In this document: one piece after another, positions 23,116-34,782 of the stretch
How the letters are laid out: each line of letters opens with the position of its first letter
Position numbering within the stretch: the first letter of the stretch is position 1
Source: Nemania diffusa
Taxonomy: Eukaryota > Ascomycota > Sordariomycetes > Xylariales > Xylariaceae
Direction of reading: 5' to 3'
DNA: 64,000 bases
Assembly (NCBI GenBank): GCA_038501195.1
Contig: JBBPUQ010000005.1
Coordinates: 2,294,001 to 2,358,000 of the forward strand
Notes under the pieces: model-generated
The model's database searches: none
Told to the model about the DNA's origin: nothing
The model's input: only the letters and a program-made list of their open reading frames with translations
Position numbers and translations under genes: made by a program

Positions 23116-24965
23116 ATGACTGAACCCCCGAGAAAGAAACAGCGGCGGCGCCTAAACTACGATAAATGCCGATTCTGTCGGAAGGACAAGAAGGCGGTAC
23201 GCTTTACAAATTCCATACCTTGACAAGCCTATACTCACATATTCTTGTTAGTGTACACCTAATGGGCGGGTTTGGCCACAGAAGTGCCATAGATGTATCG
23301 AACTGGACCTTGAGTGTTCGGAAAATTCGCGGGCGGCGGCAGCCCCTCCTACGATAGCTCCCCAGCCTATTATTAGTCAGGTTAGCGGAGCAACTCAGAC
23401 TCAAAATTGGCACAACCTGTAAGTTTAGAGTTTTGCTCGCGATACCATTTAGTGCTTATATTTTTTCCCCTATCTTTAGATCACTAAGAGTCACATGGTT
23501 GAGACGATTTAAGTCATACCAAAACGCGATAGATGCTGTTGTCAAAGACCGGATACAATTATTTGACCTCCATACTCCTTATCCTGTTGAATTGGATTTA
23601 GAAGAGATGCATTCGGCGATAAAGGCTGAAGAACATTCGCTTTATGCTGGTTTGTTGGGCGAGAGCAACCTCTCCAGCAACCCGCTGGGAGCCCTTATAA
23701 CTCTATTCTTTGAACCGGCAGGAATCCCTTCACTTCGACAAGATTCTGAGTATGTGTCGCAAGAAATAGTTGACAGCTTACGGAAGAGCGGTGATATTGG
23801 CACAGCATTGTCCATCCAAGAAACTCTGTTTCTTAAATATGACAAGTTTAACAGAGAGATAAGCGCTGCTGAGCTGCAAAATTACTACGAAATGTATTCC
23901 GAGATGACGGAACGCTTGAAGGCAATTGCCAACTACCACGTTCCTGCGATACCTACATTTCACAGTCTTCTAATCCAGACGCAGGGGAAAGTAAAGTTTC
24001 CATTCGAATCCAACCAAGGCCAGCTTATAATAATGAAAGACTACGTCGGGCGGTCATTATTCCATGTGGCTCTGGACCTACGAGTTAAGGAAGACACCGT
24101 GCGCTCCATTGATTTCAACGTAGATCTAATTACCCAGGATCATTGGGGTCGATGGCCTATTCACATGGCATCTTCTGGGAACTTGGAAGCTGTAGTGAAG
24201 CACTTGATCGAAAAAGAGGAGAATCTCCATCTTGAAGATTACGGTCAGGCTTCAGCACTTTACTACGCGAGCTGCAGTGGAAATAAGAATATTGTCCAGC
24301 TACTGCTAAAAGCAGGTGCTGATATTAAGGATGATGATTTATTATACGCCGCTGCCAGAAATGGGCATACTGCTACTGTTCAGTTACTGCTAGAAGCAGG
24401 TGCTGATATTACAGATGACGATGTATTACGCGCTGCTGCTGAAAATGGGCATACTGCTATTGTTCAGTTACTGCTAGAAGCAGGTGCTGATATTACAGAT
24501 GACGATGTATTATATGCCGCTGCCGAAAATGGGCATACTGCTATTGTTCAGTTACTGCTAGAAGCAGGTGCTGATATTAAGGATGATGATTTATTATACG
24601 CCGCTGCTGAAAATGGGCATACTGCTATTGTTCAGTTACTGCTAGAAGCAGGTGCTGATATTACAGATGACGATGTATTATATGCCGCTGCCGAAAATGG
24701 GCATACTGCTATTGTCCAGTTACTATTAGAAAACGGTGCCGACATTGACCATCACGATCCTGAAACGTCCACCCCATTAATAAGAGCCATAAAAAGCGGG
24801 CACGCTGCCACCGTCGAATTCATGCTTAAGCATGGTGCAGACTCCAGTATCAAGAACCGGGAGGGCTTGACACCTCTGGAAATTGCTATTAGGTATGGGT
24901 ATCAGGACATAGTCAAAATACTGCAAACAATGGACCGCCGCCAACACCATGAGGAGGCTGAGTGA
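23116..24965 (+). CDS. Zn2Cys6-type cluster protein with ankyrin repeats, 3 exons, about 577 aa
   Basis: Exons: 23116-23196, 23252-23418 and 23480-24965, all GT..AG with matching phase. Splicing builds a complete binuclear zinc cluster, CRFC-x6-C-x10-CHRC-x6-C (residues about 18-49), behind a basic MTEPPRKKQRRR start. The first intron falls directly before the third cysteine. A central region (about residues 80-290) is helical and unrecognised. The C-terminal half is ankyrin: two ordinary repeats, then five near-identical 28-residue repeats (GADITDDDVLYAAAENGHTA type), then two 33-residue repeats. This module order is seen in fungal proteins of uncertain role, possibly regulators or members of the repeat-variable, self/non-self-type repertoire. 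DNA binding is inferred only from the cluster. Confidence 0.85.
24315..24734 (+). repeat. Five tandem 84-bp ankyrin-coding repeats
   Basis: Five contiguous 84-bp units start at 24315, 24399, 24483, 24567 and 24651. They differ at only a few positions; two unit variants (IKDDDLLYA and ITDDDVLYA) alternate. Identity at DNA level, including silent sites, points to recent duplication or gene conversion. Confidence 0.93.
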
Positions 24966-26593
24966 CGGTACTATGTCATACAGCCCGATGGTCAGCTTAG
25001 TGATCAACTATGGATATGGAAAGTCGTGAAGAGGGGGGTTTGCAATTCACATACTCGCGCCAGTCTTTTGAAGAGCAGGGCACTGACATTAGGCGCCCCT
25101 TGTGATGAGTAGCGACTACTACCTGAGTGCACCTCGGGCTATGATGATACAACAATTGTTTAATACCAGGACCAATACTGCGTACAAATCGCCGGGATCA
25201 TTTGCAGCAAGGCTATCCTAAGCATTTTCTCTCTTCTAGCTCGCGGGAGGGGGACGGAATGGAACTTCTACCACACGACTGGAGAAAGGAGGAGGGGCTT
25301 CTCGAGATCTGTGATCAATTTCCTATATACTCTCTATCTTGAAGTTAATGGCAGAATCAAGTCGCGGTGTCGGGTTGTTAAGCCCCCAGAGGGCTGGCAG
25401 GTTGTCTAGTTTCAAAATAACGACTTTATGATGAATAACGTTCATATACTAAGTAGTATACTATTCTCGAGATTCTTCTTTGGCTAAAGTTGTTGACTGA
25501 CTCATCACTTAGTTACCATCGTGGTCTATTCAAACATGCGCCAGCATCCCCTCCAGCTTAGGGACATATTCTCTCTAGACTGAAGGTGTTTCTAGAATAT
25601 CATGAATTTGTGAAAATAGCGAGCGACACAGAAAACAATTATGAAACTAAAACAATTCTTTAGGTTTGAAGCGGCCTAGACACCATAAAAAAGGAAGTTC
25701 TATGTCTCATTGGGGCATGATTAGGAAATCAGGTCAAATCTATAATCCTGAAATAGAGACAAGATTATCTTCCTGCATAAGTTTGCCTCCTTAAGCTCGT
25801 GGAACTGGGCTGTTCTTAATAAGGGGTATATACCCGCCAGGTGAACAACATTAACTGCTTCACAGGAACAAGTCATCATGAACTCGTAAACTCGTGAGCT
25901 CTTTTCATTGGTCATCTTTAAACTAGATGTAGTCTTGTCTAGCTAGTTACCATACTGACGAATGCAGAAGTTATTCTCAACTTGAGTTCGTACTTGCCTG
26001 AAAAAATGGTAGATACGAAAGGTCAAAGCTACTTGAAGCCCTTGAAGGAGACAATTATTATAACCGACCGAAATCCATAACTCTCAGCAGCAATCACGAC
26101 TCGAACCGCTCTGACCGCTCTGACCGCTTAGATAGATGGACAGATGTGCCTTTTGCAAATGGTTGGAGACGTCCACTAGCATGGTATACTGACAAGCATG
26201 GCGGAAGAACTGCGTTTGAATCTTCAACTGCCTTTAGCGCCGTGGTATGGTGGAGTACGCTCGAGTTTAGCTGGGATATTATAAACGCCATATAAGGGCC
26301 CATCGAGAAGTTTGATGTTCACCTCATAGAATCAAGCTGCTGTTCTAGAGGCCATAATGAGTATCCAGCTCACGGTAGATACCCGCTATAATGATGCGGG
26401 CCTAGCCGCAGAGCTTATGCGTTGATACTGGGGTATACTCTCATACGCAGAGGTACGAGTTTGATGAGTGGCAGACTCTGGGAGACACCCATCGGCGAGG
26501 GCGCAGGGGGAAGCCAGAAAATGACCAACCCCTCATAGTTTAGACAATAAATCATATACCCACGACGGCCATGCTGCTAGTCTTACCGTATTG
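24966..26593. other. Spacer between the ankyrin gene and OMA1 (convergent)
   Basis: About 1.6 kb without a gene I can support. Short ORFs lack motifs. Nothing resembling a transposon end was seen. Confidence 0.5.
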
Positions 26594-27875
26594 TTATAGC
26601 TTATCATCTTTATTATATATGTCATACCGTTGCTCCATAAGAATATGTCTCTCTAATGCCTGCCTAAACAAATTGGCGAATCCCGCAGTCCCTTGACAAT
26701 CGCTTTCGTTCATCTTGTCTAGAGCTTTCGGCATCCACTCTTGTATCTTTTGTATCCGGTTGCTGTGCTACGAAAGGTGTCAGTTGCGGGATCGAGAACA
26801 CGATCCTCGGTCTCTTATCGGAGACTCAACCCGGACAGGTAAAACAGGGCGGCGCCTATAATGAAAAGGGGAATGTACATACCGAAGGGTGAGTGCTCAT
26901 CCATTCGGGCGGCTCTCCCTGTTGCATCCGCTTCATCCGCTGCCAGAAGCCGAGAGCCTCGCGCGGATCGTAGCAAGCCTCGGCCATCATCATCAGCCCG
27001 ATGAAATCGGCCTCGGCCTCCTGGAGACGCCCCATGGGACGCGAGAAAACCAGGTCAAGCATGGTGTGTCCGAGGTACGTCGCTATAGGAAGCCCGATGC
27101 CGCCGGTCAGGGTGATGAGGGAGTAGAGGAGGATATTCGCGCCGAGCTGCGACGACATGCGCTCGGCAACGTGTTGGGCTAGGTTGTGGGCCATCTCGTG
27201 GCCCAGCACGGCGGCCAAACCGTGCTCGTTGCGCGCGATGGGGATCAGCCCGCTGTACACGAAGACCTTCCCTCCGGGCAGCACGAACGCGTTGGCCGTG
27301 TGAGGGTCGTCGATGACCCGGACCTCCCAGTCCGAGTCCTCCATCCCGCTGACGGGGATCAGACGCTCCATGACCCTCTTGACGAGCCTCGTCCGCCAGT
27401 CCCAGTCGCTGAGGAAGCGGCCGCCGTTGCGTTCGACCTGGTATTCGATCCGCCTCGCCTGTTCCTCACCTGTCTTCCTCACGTTGGCCTCGCCGTAGCA
27501 GTTGAATCGCTGCCGTCCCGATATTGGGACTGTTTGTATGTTCATGAAATAGAAGGTCACAGCGCCGGCCACCGAGAGTACAATGACGGTGTGCAGGCTC
27601 GGCGAGCGAAGGAACCTCGACAGTCCTTCTGGGGTGACGAGGGGCTTGGCTTGCCTGAGCTGTTCGGAGGGATCATGGTGCGGCGGGACTCGCCGTAGAT
27701 ATTGTCGAGGGACAGCGTGCGAGAACGGTCTCCGAAAACGGGGCGCTACCTGTGGTAGAGGGCGGCGAAAGATCGAGTTTGAGGCATGGAAGACGGGAAG
27801 AGAAGGCGCTCGGCATGCTGCTAGTGAGAGGACACCCACGCGTCTCGGGGGCACCAGGCGTATAATAGAGCGCAT
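26594..27875 (-). CDS. OMA1: Oma1-like mitochondrial inner-membrane metalloprotease (M48), 2 exons, 388 aa
   Basis: Stress-activated zinc protease of mitochondrial inner-membrane quality control. Exon 1 is 27875-26883 (minus), the donor is GTATGT, and exon 2 is 26767-26594. The join is THPS then HSNRIQKIQEWMPKAL, as expected for the family. The N-terminus is Arg-rich and lacks acidic residues, consistent with a mitochondrial presequence. A hydrophobic helix lies near residues 94-113. The catalytic HEMAH is at about 226-230 and the third-ligand region EAEAD near 286-290. NAFVLPGGKVFVYSGL and the late STHPS motif are further M48 signatures. The length matches fungal Oma1. The C-terminus is short and soluble. 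Confidence 0.94.
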
Positions 27876-28915
27876 CGAGATCGCGCCGCTCGCCGGGGAT
27901 GGGATGAATGGTGGTGGCGTGGGATAGAGATATAGAGTATCGGATCTAATACCGGCTGTTATTTGCGATGACGTTACCAGGTAAGTACCTAAAGTAGGTA
28001 CTGTCTATTGCGGCCAGCGATCCAAAGTATAACCTGCCAAAAAAAGCAAAGGACTCCAGAAAATGACCAATAGTTGAGGCTTGAAGGAGTCCGAAAAAAT
28101 TAAGTTGTTTCAGTTAGAAGAAGTTCTGGTCTCAGTCAGGCGCCAGAAACCTGTAGGTTAAGGCCTATAGGAGGACCCAGGCGCGGCGGCTTAGGTACCT
28201 ATTTACATACTGCTCCAACAACTTCCACCAATATCTGCTTGTCACCCACCTCTCTTAAGCTACCTACCTACCTTTAAACTACTTCTAACCTACATTCCCG
28301 TCAAATACCTAAACCTATTATCAGCTTGCCCGCGTTTCGAAGGCCTAGGAACACATGAGCTTTGATTTATTATAGATATCTCATCCCGCCAAAACTTGAC
28401 CAACCTTTTGTCACCTCTTATTACCAAGACACCCCACTATGGCACTAACTCTGCTGCTGCCAGAGGCGTTAGTGCGGGCAGTCTTGCAAGGACAACTCTC
28501 CATATGAACGCTCTGAGACCTATGCAAAGTCTCATCGACGTATCATACGCAAAGGCGTCTGTAGAAGGCCAATTTAACCGCCTCTCGTGGCAGACGCGGC
28601 TAGGCGCCGTGTTGTCAAGTGTCTACAATATTAATTATCAAGAATTAGGGCATTGAACATTCAAAAAAAAAGGATGGATTAAACACATCTCGTACCTAGC
28701 GAGTAGATACAAGCAAGTTAAGCATCCTCGAAATCCGGATATATATATTTACATCGAAAACGATATACATAATCGGCATATGGAGAAAATATTACAAAAA
28801 GCAAAGGCCCACGCGAATTTACCAACCGACCGTCTATCATTCAGAACACCAGCAAAGCACACGCAAGCGCCGTCGACCCATGCCCTTTCCATTCGGCTGA
28901 GGAGCGAGACCAGAT
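27876..28915. other. Spacer upstream of OMA1
   Basis: Contains the presumed OMA1 promoter and, on the other side, the 3' region of the wall-protein gene. The plus-strand ORF at 28396-28656 shows no domain and is not called. ACCTACC words occur near 28258-28270. Confidence 0.5.
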
Positions 28916-30559
28916 TTACAGAGCGAAGGCCAACACACCGGCAACAGCCATGAGGGCGAAGCTGATGCCGCTCTTCATGGCGCCGGCGGTGGGGATGGGC
29001 GTGCTGGTCGGGTAGGAGCTAGGGGAGACCGAGCTGGTCGAGGTGGTCAGAGTAGCGTTGCTTCCTGGGTAACCACTAGCGGGGTAGCTGGGGTAGCCCG
29101 AAGGATACTGGGTGACAGGGACGACAGTCGCCGTGACGTAAACCTCGACGTCGCTGCTGCTGGGGGTAGCAGCTCCAACGGGGTAACTCTCGGTGGGATA
29201 ACTAGCAGCAGGAACAGTCTCTGCGACATAGCTGCCAGCAGGAACGGACTCGGTGGGGTAGCCGGCAGCCGGGGTGGTCGCGGAAACCGAGGAAACGTAG
29301 ACGGTCGTAGGAAGCCACAAAGTCGAAGTCGTGGTCGTGGTAGGCTCCGCGGGGCTGCCGGGGTAGGTAGCAGTGGGATACCCACCGGTAGGCGAGGCCT
29401 CAGTCTCGGTGACGGGGCAAACCGTGGTGCTGACGGGAATGACAACAGTGGTGGTGCTGCCCTCGGTCACGTAAGTCGAGGTGGAGTAGATGGTCGAGGT
29501 GGTGTAAGCAGTGGTCGTGGGAGAGCTGCTCTCGGTCTCGGTCACAGGGCAAACAGTGGTGCTGATAGGGATGACCACAGTGGTTGTCTGGCCCGGGGCG
29601 GTCTCGATCTGGGTGGTGGAGTAGATGGTTGAAGTCGTGTAGGAGACGGGAGCGGTGGTAGTGGGAGAGCTGATCTCGCTGGACGAGATGCCACTGCTAC
29701 CAGGGTAACCAGGATATCCAGTAGGGTAACCGCCGCTGCCAACAGGGACGCTGCTGGTTGCGGGAGAGTTACTGCCAGAAGAGACGCCGCTGCTGCTAGG
29801 AACGGGATAGCCAGAAGTAGCGGGGACGCTGCTGGTCGCTGGGCCAACGCTTCCACTGGAGGAGGCACCGCTGCTGCTGGGGACGGGAACGCTGCTGCTG
29901 TAGCTAGCACCAGGAGTGCTGCTGGAGCCGGAGCCGGAGCCAGGAGCGCTAGAGTAGCTGGCAGCAGGAGTACTGCTAGCAGCAGGACCGCTGGAGTAGC
30001 TGGCGCCAGGAGTGCTGCTGGCGGCGGGACCGCTGGAATAGCTAGCAGCAGGAGTGCTGCTGCCAGCGGGACCACTCGGGGAAGCACCACTGCTGCTAGG
30101 AACTGGGTAACCGGGGTATCCGGTAGGGTAACCACTAGCAGGAATGCTGCTGTAACCCGAACCAGGAGCGCTGCTAGAACCGGCAGCAGGAGTGCTGGAA
30201 GAGCTGCCGCCAGGAGCACTGCTGTAGCTGGCAGCAGGAACGCTGGAATAGCTGGCAGCAGGAACGCTGCTGTAGCTAGCGGCAGGACCACTGGAGTAGC
30301 TGGCCGCAGGAGTGCTGCTGTACGTGGCTGCGGGGGTGCTGCTAACGGGGGTGCTACCGGCAGGAGAAGAAGGGCCGACACTGGAGCTTGGGGTCGCAGC
30401 TGGGAGGCTGTTGCTGGGAGTGTAGACCGGGTATCCGTAGACGGGATAGTTGTTGGCGGCCCTCTGGTGGAAGCGGTGATGGCCATAGTTGCTGGCGTTG
30501 GCCGAGGCGGCGAAGATGGCGGCGGCAGCGCCGACGGTCTGGATAAGTGAAGGAGCCAT
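28916..30559 (-). CDS. GPI-anchored Ser/Thr/Pro-rich cell-wall protein, 1 exon, 547 aa
   Basis: Likely a structural or adhesive wall mannoprotein. It begins with a signal peptide (MAPSLIQTVGAAAAIFAASA) followed by a short His/Asn stretch. Residues about 50-290 are low-complexity Ser/Pro/Ala/Gly, dominated by repeats of the form STPAASYSSGPAA and SGYPTGYPGYP, an obvious O-glycosylation substrate. Two copies of a Thr-rich block follow, each with TTSTIYST and TTTVVIPxSTTVCPVTETE; the single Cys per block is conserved. The C-terminus ends in a hydrophobic tail (SFALMAVAGVLAFAL) after small residues, fitting a GPI-attachment signal. No catalytic domain is present. Repeats make the gene prone to length variation, and its composition produces a long shadow ORF in another frame. 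Confidence 0.88.
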   Translation of the reverse strand: MAPSLIQTVGAAAAIFAASANASNYGHHRFHQRAANNYPVYGYPVYTPSNSLPAATPSSSVGPSSPAGSTPVSSTPAATYSSTPAASYSSGPAASYSSVPAASYSSVPAASYSSAPGGSSSSTPAAGSSSAPGSGYSSIPASGYPTGYPGYPVPSSSGASPSGPAGSSTPAASYSSGPAASSTPGASYSSGPAASSTPAASYSSAPGSGSGSSSTPGASYSSSVPVPSSSGASSSGSVGPATSSVPATSGYPVPSSSGVSSGSNSPATSSVPVGSGGYPTGYPGYPGSSGISSSEISSPTTTAPVSYTTSTIYSTTQIETAPGQTTTVVIPISTTVCPVTETESSSPTTTAYTTSTIYSTSTYVTEGSTTTVVIPVSTTVCPVTETEASPTGGYPTATYPGSPAEPTTTTTSTLWLPTTVYVSSVSATTPAAGYPTESVPAGSYVAETVPAASYPTESYPVGAATPSSSDVEVYVTATVVPVTQYPSGYPSYPASGYPGSNATLTTSTSSVSPSSYPTSTPIPTAGAMKSGISFALMAVAGVLAFAL

Positions 30560-32921
30560 TGCTATGGATTAGATTATTTAATAGTTGAACGAGTGACTAT
30601 ATTGTTTGTTAAAAGAGTGGATGACGTGAAATACGTCGATGAGCAGAATCCCTGGCTCGTGGTTGACCTTGACGATGGAAACGGCGTAAAAGAGAAGAAA
30701 GGTTCCATCCTGACGGTCGTGGTGGGCAGTCCCTTATTAAATAAATGCCCTCCTTTCTTGCTATAGCCTACCACGTAGAAACCGAACAGCTAACTGGGTA
30801 CCCATCTAGTGTAAACCACATCTACATACATGCCTACGCTACATACACACACTACGCGTATCCACCATCCTACTTTAGTGTAGTATTCCTAGTGCTGATG
30901 CCAATCACCACCCACTCAAATCTGTGGGCGGTGAGGTGACTAGGTCTGAAAGGCCTGACTCCCTACATATGTATGTACGTAAGTATGTACAGTTGCACAG
31001 TCTTCATCCGAGCGCCTTTCGAGAACGTTTTTGCATTGTTGGCTGACATTAGGAGGCTGGCTAGCTGCTTCACGATTGGACCGAATACTGTAATGCCCCA
31101 TTCGGCTCCAAACCCCAGTATCCAGGTATGCCTATCGGGCGGGACTTTGAACCGTTGATGGAGACAGCACCAAGTCCGGCCGAGCGTTGGTATAACCAAA
31201 TCTTGGTATTGAACAACATTTATCGTGGCGACAGGGGTCCTCCCCTCCATACCCCAGTCGAGATAGCTGCAAACTAGGCAGGAAATCCCGTAGAAAAGGG
31301 GCGCAAGAGATGAGGAACTGTCCTGTAATAAGAAAGGATATGCCAATCCTAAACTGAAGAGGAAAAAAACCCGCTTCCTGCCATATGGATTTATACTGTA
31401 CATACTACTGTACCTACCTACAGCCTTCGTGCAGTAAGAATGAGAGAGGAGTGAAATTCGTATACACAGTTCCTAAAAATGTGTTTTATGATAAGTGCCT
31501 GCCTTGATAGTGAAGAGGGGGGAAAGGAGCAGTAGATAAAAGGACACGCTTAACAGAAGATTCCTTAGCGAGTCAAATTGATACGAATATGCCGCTTCCC
31601 AACATTTCGAGCTGATCAGCCAACGTACTTTACTCTGCAAGTACACACGGAGAGAATTCCCCCGCTTCCTGCTCATGTACGGATTGATATTATGTTGTGT
31701 TGATTTAATCGCGAAAAAAAGTACATACCTATCTACAGCAGAGATGCATGCATGAGCCAACACTAATGCAGGTACATACAGCATGCTTACCTATCTAGTG
31801 CAAGTTCACTCACTCCCCTGACCAACCAGGCCTGACCCGGCCGTCTCGAGATGCGCTACCTTCCTAGGCACTCAGCTTTCATTTCGCAATTGACGCCATA
31901 CTCCGCCATCAGCCTGCCTACCCTGTTTTTGCGACAGTAGAGAAATTTCCCCTTCTCCCTTAGATACTGTGTACATACATCTATAGATATCTCTCAGCAC
32001 ATACTTCCATACTGTAGAGAGTTATAGTAACCGTGCTATAGGTATAGGTAGTTCACAGGGTAGTTATAAGTATACTAGAGTTAATGTCTAAATATCTAAA
32101 TATATCATCTTGATGGCGTGCTTAGTTCTGGCCTTTTTTTACCCATCATAGGTACCGCAGATCCAAAACTACTGCGCATAGTAGGTAAGTGTACTAAGTA
32201 CTCGTCCAGGCTAGTAGCGCCTCTACCTAGGAACGGTGCTGACGTCCAGGACTTTAAAAGCGAAAATGATAAGTAAAGGATTTATTTTTAAGTGCACAGC
32301 AAATTGCTTGATAAAGTGGAAGCATAACGGGGCTGATCGCAAATATCATGATGCATATACTTAATAAGAGAATAAATAATGCTCGGATAATAGTTTTATT
32401 AAGCGTAAAATAATCTGGTCAGAGGTAGGTATGCAGAGTTAATAGGTAGTAATAGTTAAATATCTATGTATGTATATTTTTATTCGATTTATTAAGTCTA
32501 TTTTTTTTTTTTTTTCAAAACTAAGATACCTGTTGTATTTGCTTTCCTTTTAGGTTGTGTGGCCTTAACTGTGAACGGTTATTTAACTTATGCCTAGTCT
32601 CGGGAACTTCTAAGTACCTGCTTCCATATACAAATGTTAAGGTCGCGAATTTTTCTCCTCGATGTTGAGTAGACGGGGATGCCGTTAATATGCCCCGACG
32701 TGACAGTAATGGGCTAGTTGATGCATATCTAGGAGTTCCTTGCGCATCAACCTCTCTCAGTTCTGTGTAATATCACAGATACTTGTACAACTTTAAATAC
32801 AATCCAAATTGTCTATTAATTGTAATAATTACACATTAAAAAAAAGCTGGCCATAATTGGCCTCATGCGTCATTCTCTCATTATCATAAGCACTCTAGCC
32901 CCAGACGAAACCCGCGCCTCT
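30560..32921. other. Spacer upstream of the wall-protein gene
   Basis: About 2.4 kb, AT-rich to neutral. It includes a poly-T run near 32502-32515 and one copy of a dispersed repeat (32197-32251). ORFs on the minus strand at 30963-31403 and 31473-31784 have no recognisable features. Confidence 0.5.
32197..32251 (+). repeat. Dispersed repeat, copy 1 (ACTCGTCCAGGC core)
   Basis: Shares the block ACTCGTCCAGGC, then TAGCGC, an ACCTA..G..CGG/CGCTG stretch and GAC/GCC endings with a second copy at 36404-36464. Both copies run into A/T-rich DNA on the right. Divergence is clear but alignment is continuous over about 55 bp. A shorter match (TACTCGTCCAGGC) lies at 35844-35856. Confidence 0.6.
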
Positions 32922-33573
32922 CTAAGCGACAGCAGACACAGCGTAAGGCTTGAGGTCTATGGTAACTGGCGCGGGGGCTATATCGCGGATAGAGTATATC
33001 TGGCCAAGCGTCCAGTTAGGGTTCTGCCAATAAGTCTGCGTGTAGTTGAGCGGCAAGTCGACGGTGCCGTAAGCGGTGAAAGTAACCCTATACCCCGGAA
33101 TAGGACCCTGGTTAGTCTCTTTCTCTCTGTTCTTGCGTCTCTCGTGCATCATGGTGGACTTACGGGTACTGGGGGTCTTCGTCGTCGCAGGTCCAGGTCT
33201 GGTTGACGTTAAGCGTGCTTCCGGGCACGCTGAAGGAGAAGGACGTGCCCACACCGGATCCCTCGGGAACGTCGCAGTTGTAGTTGATGTTGCCGTAGAA
33301 GAAATCCTGCAGCCACGTGCTGTAGGCATAACACGACACCTTCTCTGGGAACGCGGGGTTCGTTACGTTAAAGGCCACGGTACCCGACGCTATGAGATGC
33401 GCCGGTGTCGAGTAGATGTAAGAGCCGAGGTAGGTGAACTCCTCGATGGTCCATGAGAAGTCCCCAAATGATGTCGACGTGCAGCCGGGGATGCTCTCGC
33501 GCGGATGCAGGGCTGTGGGAGCCGCGGCTGCGAGAGGCAGCATGGCGGCAATGGTGCTGATAAAGTTGCGCAT
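32922..33573 (-). CDS. Small secreted AA1-like protein, 2 exons, about 191 aa
   Basis: Putative extracellular protein resembling the fungal AA1-like/Alt a 1-type secreted family, some of whose members act at host contact. Exons (minus strand): 33573-33164 and 33087-32922, with a GTAAGT donor and a TATAG acceptor. The join is DDEDPQYP then VTFTAYGTVDL, as expected of the family. A signal peptide (MRNFISTIAAMLPLAAAA) precedes a propeptide-like stretch. Four cysteines (GCTS, VSCY, YNCD, TWTCDD) and N-glycosylation sequons (NVTNP, NQTW, NYTQ, NWTL) are visible, and FSWTIEEFTYLGSYIYSTPA is a family-like block. Exon 2 carries no cysteine. The secreted nature is well supported; any virulence role is speculation. 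Confidence 0.8.
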
Positions 33574-34782
33574 TCTGATAAACTTGCTGGATATCTAAGT
33601 GCTGCTAGAGGGAGGTGTGTAGATGAGTGTGCGCCATGGACATTAGTGGTGTGGAAGACTTGGTCTTAGGCTGTATTATATATTAGCTTTGGCTGGATGC
33701 TCTATCCAGAATCTATTTTCGTTTCCGCCGTAACACCGTATCAATCAAATCATCTTAATAGGAACCCGCCTATTCCTCGGCCGTGAAGGCGAGGCGATGG
33801 AACGTTAACAATATTGATGACGGTATACGACATTCGCCTACTTCTCATCGCGAGCGCACCATCGTGGGCCCACGGTCGTGAAGAGGTCCAATACGTCTCC
33901 AATACGGGATGATCTATGATGTAGCACGACGATCTCTTCCGCCCCGGTGCCTAACAGGTATGCGTAGGCCCCGCCTAGAGCACACACAATGTGCTCTGAT
34001 TCGCCAAGACCTCGTATTTTCCTGGCCCGAGCCACTGCCTGCAGGTCTTTCTAGAAGCAGCGTCATGCGGGGATGCTTAACAATAGGCTCTTGAGGTTCT
34101 TACGTAGAGGATGTCGTGAGCCAGCTGAAGAAAATCCCGTGCTGATATTCATTCTCTCATGCCTCTGCTCTGCTCGTATAAGTAAGTATGGATGCTTGGC
34201 ATTTCATTCGTACTAGAGGGTCTTACTTCTATATATACCAACTTGCCTTTTATCCCGGTAGATTTCGGATCGCTCCGATTTGCATACCGCTTGTTGTCTC
34301 CTTCCCCGCCGAATAACCGAGTGAGAGTGAGGGTTTTCTGTCTTGAATTCGAGATTATCTGTCTCTATGTAGCTCGTTTGATCTATTACTTTTTTTTGTT
34401 TCACTTTGGCCTTATACAACGTCTTGGAGAGACTGGGTTCAGCTAATCAACTTCACTTATCTACGATCTAGTCCTTTTCCCGATGTGTTTAGCCGTAAGT
34501 ATATGTTCTAGCGGACGATTACACAGAAGTATGGCTTCGCGCAACGTGACAGGCCGCCCATCGTATCATGGCTGCGTCTACACATATGCGTACTGTAGGT
34601 AGGCGATCGAAAGTACTCTAGTAGTTTGAATCTCAGGAATGAATATAATTGGCGAAAACCGGTCCCTCTTTATACGCTTATAAGTGCCTATCAGTAATAT
34701 TGAGACTGGCGTGAGAAAAACAAAGTCCCTCTCGTTGTCATAACGTGACTAAGTCCCTGTCCTCAGGTTATGGCAAATTTTC
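33574..34782. other. Spacer between secreted-protein gene and PLP enzyme gene
   Basis: Promoter side of the secreted-protein gene and 3' side of the dehydratase. The short ORFs on both strands are not supported. Confidence 0.5.

Noticed and set aside
28396..28656. 86-codon plus-strand ORF
   Set aside because: No domain, signal or intron context; composition is like surrounding non-coding DNA.
29542..30486. 314-codon minus-strand ORF inside the wall-protein gene
   Set aside because: Out-of-frame reading of the Ser/Pro repeats giving Leu/Ala/Pro low complexity; the other frame has a signal peptide and GPI signal.
32502..32515. Poly-T run as a retrotransposon tail
   Set aside because: No coding remnant, target duplication or element boundary can be found next to it.
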